Below are positions 1 through 8,465 of a DNA stretch of 64,000 nucleotides, in pieces (the stretch's first letter is position 1; every line of letters starts with the position of its first letter). The translations under genes and the position numbers were made by a program. The stretch is taken from contig JAITTY010000006.1 in NCBI GenBank assembly GCA_031286695.1, positions 620,001 through 684,000 on the forward strand. The letters are read 5' to 3'. Below the pieces are notes generated by a model. That model made no database searches, was not told the origin of the DNA, and saw nothing but the letters and a program-made list of their open reading frames with translations. The stretch comes from Sphingobacterium sp. GTDB taxonomy: Bacteria; Bacteroidota; Bacteroidia; Sphingobacteriales; Sphingobacteriaceae.

Positions 1-183
1 TTAAAGACAGATATCAAGAGCGAGGTCACTATGCTTAAATTGGAGGATGATGAGAATACTCTTATTGTTGGATCAGCGGGAACACTCTATTATCTCGATA
101 TTCAAGTGGGTAAAAATGGCGAGCTTGTCAAAAAAATCGAGGGTATTCCGGGAAATCCTGTGGACATGACCTGGCGTAAGTAA
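1..183 (+). CDS. C-terminal end of an unidentified protein (5' truncated by window)
   Basis: Frame 1 is open from the window edge to TAA at 181-183 and gives 60 residues ending MTWRK. The visible part alternates short beta strands with glycine turns (for example LIVGSAGTLYYLDIQ), which resembles the last blade of a beta-propeller. The next gene, a TlpA-type protein, starts 33 bases downstream with no terminator between, so the two are probably co-transcribed. In Sphingobacteriaceae, PKD-like propeller lipoproteins often precede TlpA proteins in SusCD loci. That identity is a guess from context, because too little of the protein is present to name it. Confidence 0.55.
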   Translation, partial: LKTDIKSEVTMLKLEDDENTLIVGSAGTLYYLDIQVGKNGELVKKIEGIPGNPVDMTWRK

Positions 184-215
184 AGAACAATAAAATAATA
201 TCTAATCATATAAAC

Positions 216-1358
216 ATGAAAAATTTAAAAATAGCGGCATTGGCGCTGGCATTTTTACCCATGGTATCATTTGCGCAGCAAGCAAATTTCCAGATCAATG
301 GAAGTGCACCAAAAGCTTTCAATGGTAAAAAAGTGTACTTGGATTATACAAAAGATGGATTTCCGGCATCGGATTCGTCTGCTATTGTGAATGGCAAGTT
401 TAGTTTTAAAGGAACGGTAGAGGAGCCTGCTTACTCAAGAATGGTTTTTGATCAGGAGGGTAAGGGGAAATTGATCGCACAGAATATCGGTGACCGTTTA
501 TACTTTTATCTGGGAAATGAGACTTACAATATGACCATCAAAGACTCACTGCGTACGGCTGCAATAAAAGGGTCACCTTTGCATAACGCGTATGTCGCTT
601 ATCTGAATGAAATCGGTGGTGGTTTTATGGATATTATTGATGCGGGGAATAAAGCTTTTGCCACTGTAGATAAAAATGCGCCTGATGCCAATGAACAGTA
701 TAAAGCTATCCACGAAAAGTTTGAGGCAAGGTTTGAAGCACGCCGGGTAAAGGAACTTGCATTTGCAGCAAAAAATCCGAATTCGATCTTTGCGGTGGAT
801 GCGCTTATAGATGCGGCCAATAAACGTAAGCTCAGTGAGATTGAACCTTTATTTTTGAAGCTATCGAAAGAAGTACGCCAAATGACGAATGCTCGGCAGC
901 TGGAAGCACGCTTTTTGGCTGAGCGAAGTGTGAAAATTGGTAATAAAGCGCCTGATTTTTCCCAACCAGATACGAATGGGAAAATGATCAAGGTATCCGA
1001 TTTTAAAGGACAGTATGTGCTGATCGATTTTTGGGCAAGCTGGTGTGGTCCCTGCCGTGCGGAAAACCCTAATTTATTAAAGGCGTACAACAAGTATAAA
1101 GGTAAGGGACTGGAAGTCCTTGCGGTATCCCTAGACGATACAAAAGGAAAAAATGCCTGGATAAAAGCGATTAAGGATGATGGTCTGCCTTGGATCCATG
1201 TGGCGGATCTAAAGGGTTGGAGCAATGAGGCTGCGGTATTATATGGCGTACGTGCTGTGCCACAGAATTATCTGGTGGATCCGAAAGGAAACATTGTCGC
1301 CATCAATATCAAAGGAGAACTGCTGCATCAGGAATTGGCCAAAATTTTTGGGAACTAA
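216..1358 (+). CDS. TlpA-family thiol-disulfide oxidoreductase with N-terminal DUF4369-like domain
   Basis: A 380-residue exported thioredoxin-fold protein. Residues 1-20 form a signal peptide ending SFAQ. Residues about 24-120 resemble the DUF4369 beta domain often fused to these proteins. A helical linker follows, and the TlpA/AhpC-like thioredoxin domain covers about 240-378. The active site is WASWCGPC with C277 and C280. A cis-proline-type VPQNYLVD follows near residue 350. Proteins of this build reduce or shuffle disulfides in the periplasm, and Bacteroidota carry many copies inside glycan or metal loci. The preceding gene fragment lies 33 bases upstream, and a strong hairpin terminator follows at 1457-1487. 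The specific client cannot be read from the sequence. Confidence 0.9.
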   Translation: MKNLKIAALALAFLPMVSFAQQANFQINGSAPKAFNGKKVYLDYTKDGFPASDSSAIVNGKFSFKGTVEEPAYSRMVFDQEGKGKLIAQNIGDRLYFYLGNETYNMTIKDSLRTAAIKGSPLHNAYVAYLNEIGGGFMDIIDAGNKAFATVDKNAPDANEQYKAIHEKFEARFEARRVKELAFAAKNPNSIFAVDALIDAANKRKLSEIEPLFLKLSKEVRQMTNARQLEARFLAERSVKIGNKAPDFSQPDTNGKMIKVSDFKGQYVLIDFWASWCGPCRAENPNLLKAYNKYKGKGLEVLAVSLDDTKGKNAWIKAIKDDGLPWIHVADLKGWSNEAAVLYGVRAVPQNYLVDPKGNIVAINIKGELLHQELAKIFGN

Positions 1359-1456
1359 AGGTCAAATGTAAGCTCATTGACCCGAGATTGGAATGATGAT
1401 GCCGTGTACGAAAGATACACATTGATGATCTTATCTAAACAACAGGGGCATATATT

Positions 1457-1487
1457 AAAGCTAGGGATTGAATCCCTAGCTTTTTTT
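1457..1487. terminator. Bidirectional intrinsic terminator between convergent genes
   Basis: AAAGCTAGGGATT (1457-1469) and AATCCCTAGCTTT (1471-1483) are perfect inverted arms, followed on the + strand by a run of T. The mirrored A run serves the minus strand. It sits between the TlpA gene and the convergent AraC gene and touches the AraC stop codon. Confidence 0.85.
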
Positions 1488-2373
1488 ATCTGGGAATTCT
1501 TCGTTTATAGGCCATGGGAGTTTCGCCTGTTATTTTTTTGAACAATCTATTAAAGTAGGATATGTTTTCGAAGCCCAATTTAAAGCTGAGCTGTTGAATA
1601 TTGTCTTCATTGACGAGCATCATCAATTGTGCTTTTTCGATTTTCTTCTGATTGATATAAAGTACCGGCGTTGTATTCATCTGTTTTTTGAATAGCCGGA
1701 TCAAGTGATCTTTGGAAATAAAGATCAAATTGGCAAGCTGTTCGATGGAAATCGGTTGATGGATATTTTCGTCTATGTACTCGAGCACACGCAGCAGACG
1801 TTTTTCGCCATGCGGTATTTTGTTGATTGCTTCCGTTAAAAAACGGCTCATCAGCAAATGGATAATAGCTTGATTCTCGGATGCTCTGGCAAAAGGAGAA
1901 GCCGTCTGCAGCGCCATGTTTTTCATCAATTCGGTGGAGTTATCGTAGCTTTTTGGGTCATAAATTGTCAGCTCACGCCCTGGATTTATGGTATAAAGAT
2001 GTTGGATGAGTGTCTCTAATAATGGGTCAGATTTGATTTCCTTTGGAAAAGCATAGCGGTCAAAAATGCTCGATCTTAGCTCGGGGTTTTCATAGATATG
2101 AATATAATAGAGTGAAAATTTAGCAGAACAGGCATAGCTATGCTGGACATAAGCGGGGGTGAGGTAGAGGTGAGCGGGTCGCAGTTTAATGACTTCGCCC
2201 TGCAAAATAATAGATGCTTCTCCTTCACACACATAATGTATTCGGGCAAATGGACTCTTGATATCTTTAAAATTCCAATCTGCCTGATGTTCCGCATAGC
2301 CAACATTCAATAGTGTAAAATCGAGTTTATTCTTTTCATTGTTTATCATCATGCGAAGAGGAGAATAGTACAA
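1486..2373 (-). CDS. AraC-family transcriptional regulator
   Basis: A 295-residue protein with an N-terminal cupin-like sensor domain (about residues 20-150, with the typical RIHYVCEGEA strand) and a C-terminal AraC double helix-turn-helix (about 190-295). The first helix-turn-helix contains ISIEQLANLIFISKDHLIRL and the second ends in the family signature around IQQLSFKLGFENISYFNRLF, followed by TPMAYKR. Such proteins bind a small ligand, often a sugar, and activate nearby operons. The divergently placed zinc alcohol dehydrogenase (2843) is the obvious candidate target. No clean TAnnTTTG promoter was found upstream. The effector is unknown. Confidence 0.88.
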   Translation of the reverse strand: MYYSPLRMMINNEKNKLDFTLLNVGYAEHQADWNFKDIKSPFARIHYVCEGEASIILQGEVIKLRPAHLYLTPAYVQHSYACSAKFSLYYIHIYENPELRSSIFDRYAFPKEIKSDPLLETLIQHLYTINPGRELTIYDPKSYDNSTELMKNMALQTASPFARASENQAIIHLLMSRFLTEAINKIPHGEKRLLRVLEYIDENIHQPISIEQLANLIFISKDHLIRLFKKQMNTTPVLYINQKKIEKAQLMMLVNEDNIQQLSFKLGFENISYFNRLFKKITGETPMAYKRRIPR

Positions 2374-2842
2374 TATAAGTTGTTTTCTTTTAAAAAAATA
2401 TTTTTTTAAGTGCTAATGTCGATAATGTGTCATTTTGGCTCCTTCTGGGGGTGTTATGATGTCATTGAACTCTTTTTGTGAAATAATTACCCATAACCGT
2501 GTTTTTTTAAGGATATGGAGGCGTTATGAATTGATCGATTAGCATTTAAAGTTATTTTGAAAATGCTTAGCTGCATATAAAACAATACCGCTGATCGCTT
2601 GGAATTTATACTTATGAAGGGGCTTTGGAAAAGGGGCTGCAAGAATTCTGTGAAGGATAGGTCGATATTGTATTATTTTTGATCGCTAATGTTGTTTCTT
2701 TCTCCGTCTTATCCAATTATTTTTGGCTAAGCGTTAAGATCAAAGATACGGAAATCGGAAGCCTCTTGATTTCTTATATTATCTTTGCTATCATTCTAGA
2801 CGATAAGAGCAATAACTGTTTAAATCTTGGTACCCCTTATAA
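2374..2842. other. 469-base non-coding spacer between AraC gene and alcohol dehydrogenase
   Basis: No convincing gene is present. A perfect 20-base AT palindrome (TTAAAAAAATATTTTTTTAA) lies at 2390-2409, just upstream of the AraC start. TATCTTTG at 2780-2787 fits the Bacteroidota -7 consensus TAnnTTTG, 55 bases before the dehydrogenase ATG, but no -33 TTG lies at the usual spacing. The spacer probably holds the divergent promoters and AraC operator. I see no remnant reading frame. Confidence 0.4.
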
Positions 2843-3859
2843 ATGAAAGCAATAAAAATTGTGAAAGAAGGAAACGTGGAAATTATGCGTATTCCTCAGC
2901 CAACTGTTAAAGATGGACATGCCCTTTTAAAGGTTGATTATGTGGGATTCTGCGGTTCGGATCTAAATACTTTTCGTGGGTTGAATCCCTTGGTCAAGTT
3001 GCCTGTGATACCTGGGCATGAAATCGGGGCTACGTTAGTGGAGTTGGGAAATAATGTAGCTACTGATCTGAAGGTCGGTGCAAGAGTTACGGTAAATCCG
3101 TATTCCAATTGTGGCTTATGTACAGCTTGTAAAAATAACCGTCCCAATGCATGCCGTTATAACGAGACAATGGGGGTGCAGCGCGACGGCGCGATGGCCG
3201 AATATATCGTGGTACCTATAGAAAAGATTATCGAAGGCGGGCAGCTTTCATCCAAAGAATTGGCTTTAGTAGAACCGATGAGTGTAGGCTTTCATGCCGT
3301 TGATCGAGCTTCAGTAACGGACAGCGATATTGTTCTGGTATTTGGATGCGGTATGATCGGGGTGGGGGCAATCGTGCGGGCAGCTTTGCGGGGCGCTACA
3401 GTGATTGCGGTCGACGTCAGTGCTGAAAAGCTTGCTCTTGCAAAAAAGCTAGGTGCAAAGTTTACGATTAACAGTGCTGAAGAAGATTTGGAAGCGAAGC
3501 TGCATACAGTCACCCAGTCTATGGGTGCAGATGTAGTTATTGAAGCGGTTGGCCGGAAGGAAACGTACCTAGCTGCCATTGCCGCAGCTGCATATACGGG
3601 CAGAGTTGTGTACATCGGTTATGCAAAAGATGCGATTCCTTTTGATACACAATTTTTTGTAAAAAAGGAACTCGATATTAGGGGATCGCGCAATGCGACG
3701 CCAAAGGACTTTGCTGCGGTGATGAAGTACCTCAACCTGAGAACCTGTCCGATTGAGGAACTGATTACGGCGATCTATCCCGTGGAGAAGGCACAGTCGG
3801 CCCTCGAGTCGTGGTTAAAGGATCCGGGGCATGTCTTTAGGTTATTGATTGAGTTTTAA
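2843..3859 (+). CDS. Zinc-dependent alcohol/polyol dehydrogenase (MDR superfamily)
   Basis: A 338-residue medium-chain dehydrogenase, complete for the family. The catalytic zinc ligand is C37 in GFCGSD, with H59 and E60 in GHE. The structural zinc is held by C90, C93, C96 and C104. The Rossmann nucleotide motif is VFGCGMIGVGAI (about residues 167-178). The fold oxidises secondary alcohols of polyols or sugar acids with NAD. The CGSDLNTFRG context resembles the sorbitol/threonine/L-gulonate 5-dehydrogenase group, but the substrate cannot be assigned. It stands alone between an AraC gene, its likely regulator, and a region of decayed genes. Confidence 0.88.
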   Translation: MKAIKIVKEGNVEIMRIPQPTVKDGHALLKVDYVGFCGSDLNTFRGLNPLVKLPVIPGHEIGATLVELGNNVATDLKVGARVTVNPYSNCGLCTACKNNRPNACRYNETMGVQRDGAMAEYIVVPIEKIIEGGQLSSKELALVEPMSVGFHAVDRASVTDSDIVLVFGCGMIGVGAIVRAALRGATVIAVDVSAEKLALAKKLGAKFTINSAEEDLEAKLHTVTQSMGADVVIEAVGRKETYLAAIAAAAYTGRVVYIGYAKDAIPFDTQFFVKKELDIRGSRNATPKDFAAVMKYLNLRTCPIEELITAIYPVEKAQSALESWLKDPGHVFRLLIEF

Positions 3860-3889
3860 ACACTGACTGTAGTTGAGTAAGTTAGCTAT

Positions 3890-4257
3890 TTAGCGGATAT
3901 ATTTCTTAGATGATCCAATATATTTTTTTGCCAACCATTTTCTGATGGGTTCGTCATAAAATTTAAGTGCCGCATAAGCAAGTACAAGCATGCTGGCCAA
4001 TAGCACTAATCCAACTGAAAGTCCTTGACTAAGAGGGATATTATTCGTTGTAACCCAAGCATAAAAGATACAGGCAAACGGAAAGTGCAAAATGTAAAGT
4101 GGATAGGATCATTAGATTGTCGACAATCTTAACGATGAAAAGTCTTCCGAAAAAGCTTTGCCACGGTTTTAGTAAGTTTAGGGTTGTTGTTTTCCAAACG
4201 TAGAGAAAAAACAGAAATTATAATAGTGTATTTAATGTAAAAAATCAGATACCCCAG
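3890..4257 (-). pseudogene. Decayed C-terminal fragment of an acyltransferase-3 (OafA-type) membrane protein
   Basis: On the minus strand, 4108 to 3890 reads SYPLYILHFPFACIFYAW, then a hydrophobic segment, then YDEPIRKWL. This matches the final two membrane helices and tail of acyltransferase-3 proteins, which typically end SYPLYLLHFP...EKPxRKW. There is no start codon, and a TGA lies directly before S. Upstream in another frame, 4257 to 4129 reads a membrane helix (LGYLIFYIKYTII) followed by LRLENNNPKLTKTVAKLF, the segment expected just before it. One frame break therefore separates two consecutive pieces of the same protein. The rest of the roughly 350-residue gene is missing. Confidence 0.8.
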
Positions 4258-4398
4258 TTGTGCCGTTTAGCATTTTGGTTGTTTCATATTTTACTCGTCA
4301 ATCAAACGAAGAAAGGGAAGGCGCAACTGAGTGATGAGTTTTAGATGCAGCAAATGGAGAACAGATGGTGACCAAATTCTCCATTTAAACAGAGCTTG

Positions 4399-4479
4399 TT
4401 CAGTGATTATTCAGTGCTTGTTCAGTGATGAGTCAGTGATTAGTCAGTGTAGACTGAATAATTACTGACTTATCACTGT
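4399..4479. repeat. Degenerate 11-bp tandem repeat array with inverted copies
   Basis: Five consecutive 11-base units with consensus TTCAGTGATTA lie at 4399-4453: TTCAGTGATTA, TTCAGTGCTTG, TTCAGTGATGA, GTCAGTGATTA and GTCAGTGTAGA. The next bases, to about 4479, carry the same unit in reverse orientation (ACTGACTTATCACTG), so the array could fold on itself. It lies between two pseudogenes in otherwise featureless DNA. No function can be assigned. Confidence 0.75.
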
Positions 4480-4597
4480 CTAAATATTGATTAAAAAATG
4501 TGATTAGGTATAAATTGGTACTAGGATTTTTCCTGATCAGCCAAGGCACTATGAATAATAGGGAATTCTTAAAAATCCTACAGAATTGAAAACAGTG

Positions 4598-4826
4598 ATG
4601 GATCAATGGCTGTATGTACTTAAGCATTTAAGTACCATGAATAAACTACCTGCATTTTTTGGATAAGAGAATATTTGGTCCTATGTCTGAAGTAGGAGAA
4701 ATAGGTAAACTAACGGAGGAAGATAGGATGTCATACGAATCAAGTTTGCAACATAAGCGAGATGCTGAAAATATATACAATTTGGCCATTCGATCCGGTG
4801 AGATCAGCGTATGTTTTTTGAAGTAA
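4598..4826 (+). pseudogene. Remnant of a PD-(D/E)XK nuclease-family transposase (Rpn-like)
   Basis: Two adjoining frames together read as the C-terminal third of this transposase family. Frame 1, 4598-4666, gives MDQWLYVLKHLSTMNKLPAF and then a stop. Frame 2, from about 4665 to TAA at 4826, gives KRIFGPMSEVGEIGKLTEED then a YESSLQHKRDAEN-type segment. The family typically has KWLYFLKN, then an F-x-LF-x-A-x-I-x-LT block, then E-x-YE-x-SLK-x-YRD. A frameshift separates the halves near 4660. The N-terminal nuclease core is absent. It is the trace of a former mobile element next to another broken gene. Confidence 0.75.
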
Positions 4827-4892
4827 TATATGTACATTTAGTGTATTATCTGTAAAGATAGTACCTAAAAGGAAAAATAGACTTAAAAATCA

Positions 4893-7331
4893 ATGAGCAG
4901 GAAAGTTTTAGCATGTTTCTTAATCATGCTGTTTTCAAAAGTGCTTTTGGGCAATTCCCAGGATTCGGTCCAGGAGGGGTTTGTGGCCAAGATGGAGCAA
5001 TTTTTTAAGGAATCTGCTAAAAGAAGTATTCAGGATCTGGAGATGGATCGTGCTACCATCCGACAAAATCGTGTACTGGAAGATATTAAATTGTTGGCGA
5101 GTCAATCTCGCTCTTTTCTGCGAAAAGACTTCGATTCGATGCGTGTGGATCGCGGACTGAAGGAGTTGACGGTCTTACATGATATGGCCAAAGATGGTGT
5201 TTTTGAAAATAAGGGATCCGCTCAGTCGTCGCGTAATCTTACCGTAACCTTTAATATCCTAAATGCACTTTCGATAGAGGTGAGGAGCCTAAAGCGCGAG
5301 ATGGACCGCTATCAGGATAGGCTGACAAATTATCAGCTGCAGCTTGATTCGTTGAGCAATGATCCTGCACTTTTTGTTGTTTCGAAAGACTCCGCTAATG
5401 TAGCTCGCTATATGGGCCGGATTCGGGTGATTGCCATGGAGATCTCGCCTATCGCCCTGAAACTTGCCGAGCGGATCAATGTTGTGCACGAATTAGAGAA
5501 TAGAATTAATATTGAACTGGCACGGCTGGAATCGGATATGGAAGAAGTACAATACTACCAGAATCAGCTTTCAGACCGGACGATTGCGCGTAATTTTGTT
5601 AATATATGGGTACCCAGTAAGTTTGAACGGCCCTTGGATGAAATCTTATATTTCTCATTCGTAAAGGCCAAATTGCTTTATTTCTATTATTTAAGGGCGC
5701 ATCTGGGAAAACTCTTTTTCTTCTTTTTGGCAAGTTTAGTCGTCGTGGTGTATGTCCACGTCCTGCGCCGGCAGATCAATGATAAAAATGCGGTTCAGGC
5801 AAGTCTGTTGTTGCATAGGCCGCTTTTGAGTGGATTGATGATTGGCTTTTGTGTGATGCAGTTTATATTTCCCGCAGCACCTTTTGTGTTTACAATTACC
5901 ATATTGACTATTGCTTCGATCTTTTTGTCCCTTGTTTTTAGACCGGCAATTACAAAGTATTGGATGGCGGTCTGGCTAGCAATATTAACGCTGTTTATTC
6001 TCGCCGGATTGGATAACCTCGTCCTTCAGCCTTCGCGGATGGAACGCTGGCTAATTCTTTTCATAGCCGTCGCTGCCTGTCTGGTTGGCCTGCTTGCTCT
6101 TTTTAATAAGAAACGGCGCGATGAGATAAAAGAACGCTGGATACTTTTTCCGATCGCATTTATGGTACTATTGGAACTAGTATCTGTGGTATTGAACCTT
6201 TTTGGTCGTTTTAATCTCAGTAAGGTACTTTTGGTAGCGGGATTGACAAATGCCGTGGTTTTTATTTTGTTTTTATGGGTGATCCGATTGGTCAATGAAG
6301 GATTGCAATTGGCTTCTTCGGTCTATCAGAAGCAAGAAAGAAGGCTGTTTTATATCAATTATAACCGGGTGGGCAAACGGGCCCCTGCATTTTTTTATGC
6401 CGTATTGATCGTTGGCTGGTTTGTGCTTTTTGGTCGAAATTTCTATGAATTCAGATTTCTTGCAGACCCGTTGAAAGATTTTCTGGAAACCGAGCATCGC
6501 TTGGGCAACTATCAGTTCTCGGTCAATAATCTCGTGGTATTTTTATTGATCATGGTCTGTGCAACGGTACTTTCGAAGATCGTTTCCTATTTTGCTGCGG
6601 ACTCCCAATGGGAGAAAAAAGAAGGGACAGCCCAAAATAGATTCCGATTGGGGAGCTGGATTTTGCTTGTTCGGATCACAATTATTGTCATCGGATTTTT
6701 TCTAGCCTTTTCGGCACTTGGAATTCCCGTCCAGCAGATCGGTATTATCGTTGGCGCACTGGGGGTGGGTATAGGTTTTGGCCTTCAGACTTTGGTCAAC
6801 AACCTGGTGAGTGGTTTAATTATTGCATTTGAAAAACCTGTGAACGTAGATGATCTGATCGAGATCGGTGGTAAATCGGGTAAAGTAAAATCAATAGGAT
6901 TTCGTAGCAGTGTCATTGCCACGGCCGAGGGAGCGGATCTGATTATGCCCAATGGCGATCTGCTCAATGCGCATGTGATGAACTGGAGCCAAGGTGGAGC
7001 GAAAAAACGTCTGAGTATACGTCTCGAGGTAAAATATGGTGTAGATCTGGAGCGGGTAACACAGCTGCTAAAAAAGATATTGGAGGAGGACGAACAGATT
7101 CTTTCTTCAATCGGGACATCAGTTCAGTTTGTACAGGTCACCTCGCAGGCAGTGGTTGTCGAACTCTACTTTTGGGTCAGGACCTCCAAGGATAGTGGAG
7201 TCGTTAAGAGTGGATTGCTGGCTCAGATTTATAGATGCTTCACCGATGAGGGGATCGTCTTAGCCTTACCGATTCAGGAGGTTATTTTCAATCAAAAGGA
7301 TAGTGGTACAAAAGAAGAATCTGATCATTAA
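4893..7331 (+). CDS. Large MscS-family mechanosensitive ion channel
   Basis: An 812-residue inner-membrane protein. A signal-like N-terminus is followed by a long, partly coiled-coil periplasmic region (about residues 25-235). Many hydrophobic helices then lead into the conserved MscS core (about 610-790). The core shows the pore-helix pattern GVGIGFGLQTLVNNLVSG, then ANVD-type VNVDDLIEIGGKSGKV, then MPNGDLLNAHVMNWS. This is the MscK/MscM-like architecture rather than the short MscS. The protein should release osmolytes on hypo-osmotic shock. The next gene starts 17 bases after the stop, so the two are probably one operon. The region upstream is decayed DNA with no clear promoter. Confidence 0.9.
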   Translation: MSRKVLACFLIMLFSKVLLGNSQDSVQEGFVAKMEQFFKESAKRSIQDLEMDRATIRQNRVLEDIKLLASQSRSFLRKDFDSMRVDRGLKELTVLHDMAKDGVFENKGSAQSSRNLTVTFNILNALSIEVRSLKREMDRYQDRLTNYQLQLDSLSNDPALFVVSKDSANVARYMGRIRVIAMEISPIALKLAERINVVHELENRINIELARLESDMEEVQYYQNQLSDRTIARNFVNIWVPSKFERPLDEILYFSFVKAKLLYFYYLRAHLGKLFFFFLASLVVVVYVHVLRRQINDKNAVQASLLLHRPLLSGLMIGFCVMQFIFPAAPFVFTITILTIASIFLSLVFRPAITKYWMAVWLAILTLFILAGLDNLVLQPSRMERWLILFIAVAACLVGLLALFNKKRRDEIKERWILFPIAFMVLLELVSVVLNLFGRFNLSKVLLVAGLTNAVVFILFLWVIRLVNEGLQLASSVYQKQERRLFYINYNRVGKRAPAFFYAVLIVGWFVLFGRNFYEFRFLADPLKDFLETEHRLGNYQFSVNNLVVFLLIMVCATVLSKIVSYFAADSQWEKKEGTAQNRFRLGSWILLVRITIIVIGFFLAFSALGIPVQQIGIIVGALGVGIGFGLQTLVNNLVSGLIIAFEKPVNVDDLIEIGGKSGKVKSIGFRSSVIATAEGADLIMPNGDLLNAHVMNWSQGGAKKRLSIRLEVKYGVDLERVTQLLKKILEEDEQILSSIGTSVQFVQVTSQAVVVELYFWVRTSKDSGVVKSGLLAQIYRCFTDEGIVLALPIQEVIFNQKDSGTKEESDH

Positions 7332-7348
7332 TTGTTAAAAATAAAATT

Positions 7349-8173
7349 ATGAGACCAATCAAATTATTTTTAATCCTGTTTATGTTCCTATGCATAGGTG
7401 CTAAACAAACAGCTGTTGCTCAGCAAAAAGAGGATGTGATCTACCTTGCGGACGGTAGCCAGAAGAAAGGAAAGATCGTATCGATAAGTGATGAGCTGAT
7501 TAAGTTTTCCTATACGGGCGAGGCTGTGCTGTATGAATTGAAGAAAGACAAAATCAGCAAGATTGTCTTTGCGAATGGCCGGGAAGAAATATTCGGGCAA
7601 AATAGCAGCACTGAAAAGTCATCAAATAAGGCGGAGGAACGATCGGTGGGGAATTTATTGGCTGTAATTCCTTTTGAGATAGCCAGTAATGACCAGAGCA
7701 TTATGACCGATGTAATGCGAAAGAAGATCCAAGAGGCCTGTGTCGAAGCCATGCAAGGGCAAAAACTGGCTGTTCAATTTCAGGATCCAAGGACTACAAA
7801 TGCGATATTGAGCAAAAATGGGATCAATTTTTCAGAGATCGATAAGCATACGCCTGACGAATTGGCTAAATTACTCCAGGTGGATTATGTGGTGATGGGG
7901 GTTTATGATATTGAGAATAAAGGAGCTTCAACCTATGGTTCTTCATCTTCGTCTTATGGCAACAAGCAAAACGGAGACAAGGAAAAAGGATCTTCGGTCA
8001 CAACAAATAATTCATATACAACGACCAATTATAACACAAAAGTCCATATGACGATTTACGATGGGACTGGTCGTCAGCTGTTTTCGGATAGTAAATCACC
8101 GCTGTTTGGAACCTTAGATTCTTATAAAGGGGCATTGAAAACCTTAGCCAAGAAAGTACCGTTGACGAAATAG
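7349..8173 (+). CDS. Secreted protein of unknown function, co-transcribed with the MscS channel
   Basis: A 274-residue protein with a signal peptide ending AVAQ (about residue 25). The segment after it (VIYLADGSQKKGKIVSISDE) is a short beta domain seen in Bacteroidota proteins that sense or bind at the envelope. The middle (about 105-195) has VIPFEIASNDQSIMTDVMRK and later VDYVVMGVYDI, an alternating alpha/beta pattern like the CsgG/LpoB/TolB-N type of envelope accessory domain. A serine/asparagine-rich low-complexity stretch (about 196-225) precedes the final strands. I do not recognise a named family. It follows the channel by 17 bases and is followed by a terminator. Confidence 0.75.
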   Translation: MRPIKLFLILFMFLCIGAKQTAVAQQKEDVIYLADGSQKKGKIVSISDELIKFSYTGEAVLYELKKDKISKIVFANGREEIFGQNSSTEKSSNKAEERSVGNLLAVIPFEIASNDQSIMTDVMRKKIQEACVEAMQGQKLAVQFQDPRTTNAILSKNGINFSEIDKHTPDELAKLLQVDYVVMGVYDIENKGASTYGSSSSSYGNKQNGDKEKGSSVTTNNSYTTTNYNTKVHMTIYDGTGRQLFSDSKSPLFGTLDSYKGALKTLAKKVPLTK

Positions 8174-8206
8174 AAAAAGGGTATCATAGAGTAGCTTTCA
8201 GCATAA

Positions 8207-8241
8207 AAAAACGCTTGAATCGGGGAGATGCAAGCGTTTTT
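8207..8241 (+). terminator. Intrinsic terminator of the channel operon
   Basis: AAAAACGCTTG (8207-8217) pairs perfectly with CAAGCGTTTTT (8231-8241) across a 13-base loop and ends in T residues. It lies 33 bases after the stop at 8173. Confidence 0.88.
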
Positions 8242-8435
8242 AACTAACCAATTATTAACCTAAATTATGAAATAGCTGTATTGCTATTTGTGTGCCAAAA
8301 TCTGCAGTACAGATCAATATTGCTGTAACGAATTTGTTAAGTGCATAAATGTTGCAGATTATTTAAATGGATAAAAGCATATTTTACATGTTTTCGCTAT
8401 TTTTCTACATCTCCATTTATGGTAATATGAGTTCT

Positions 8436-8459
8436 TTTGTATAAGTTTTACAATTATAC
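8436..8459 (+). promoter_or_regulatory. Inverted repeat directly before the GH2 start codon
   Basis: GTATAA (8439-8444) and TTATAC (8454-8459) are inverted half-sites nine bases apart, ending six bases before the GH2 ATG. TAAGTTTT at 8442-8449 is a weak match to the -7 element TAnnTTTG. The arrangement could be an operator over the promoter. It is not the 21-base direct-repeat pattern seen at the LytTR-associated promoters, so I keep it separate. Confidence 0.35.
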
Positions 8460-8465
8460 ATCTTT

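Noticed and set aside
599..1225. Long minus-strand frame inside the TlpA gene
   Set aside because: It is an antisense shadow. The + strand frame carries a signal peptide and CxxC active site, and the antisense translation has no pattern.
3890..4090. Apparent 66-residue membrane protein on the minus strand
   Set aside because: It is the last part of a broken acyltransferase. Homology continues upstream of its ATG (SYPLYIL) and across a frame break.
4399..4479. Short repeat array considered as a CRISPR
   Set aside because: Units are 11 bases and contiguous, without spacers, and no cas genes are nearby. I saw no CRISPR array in the window.
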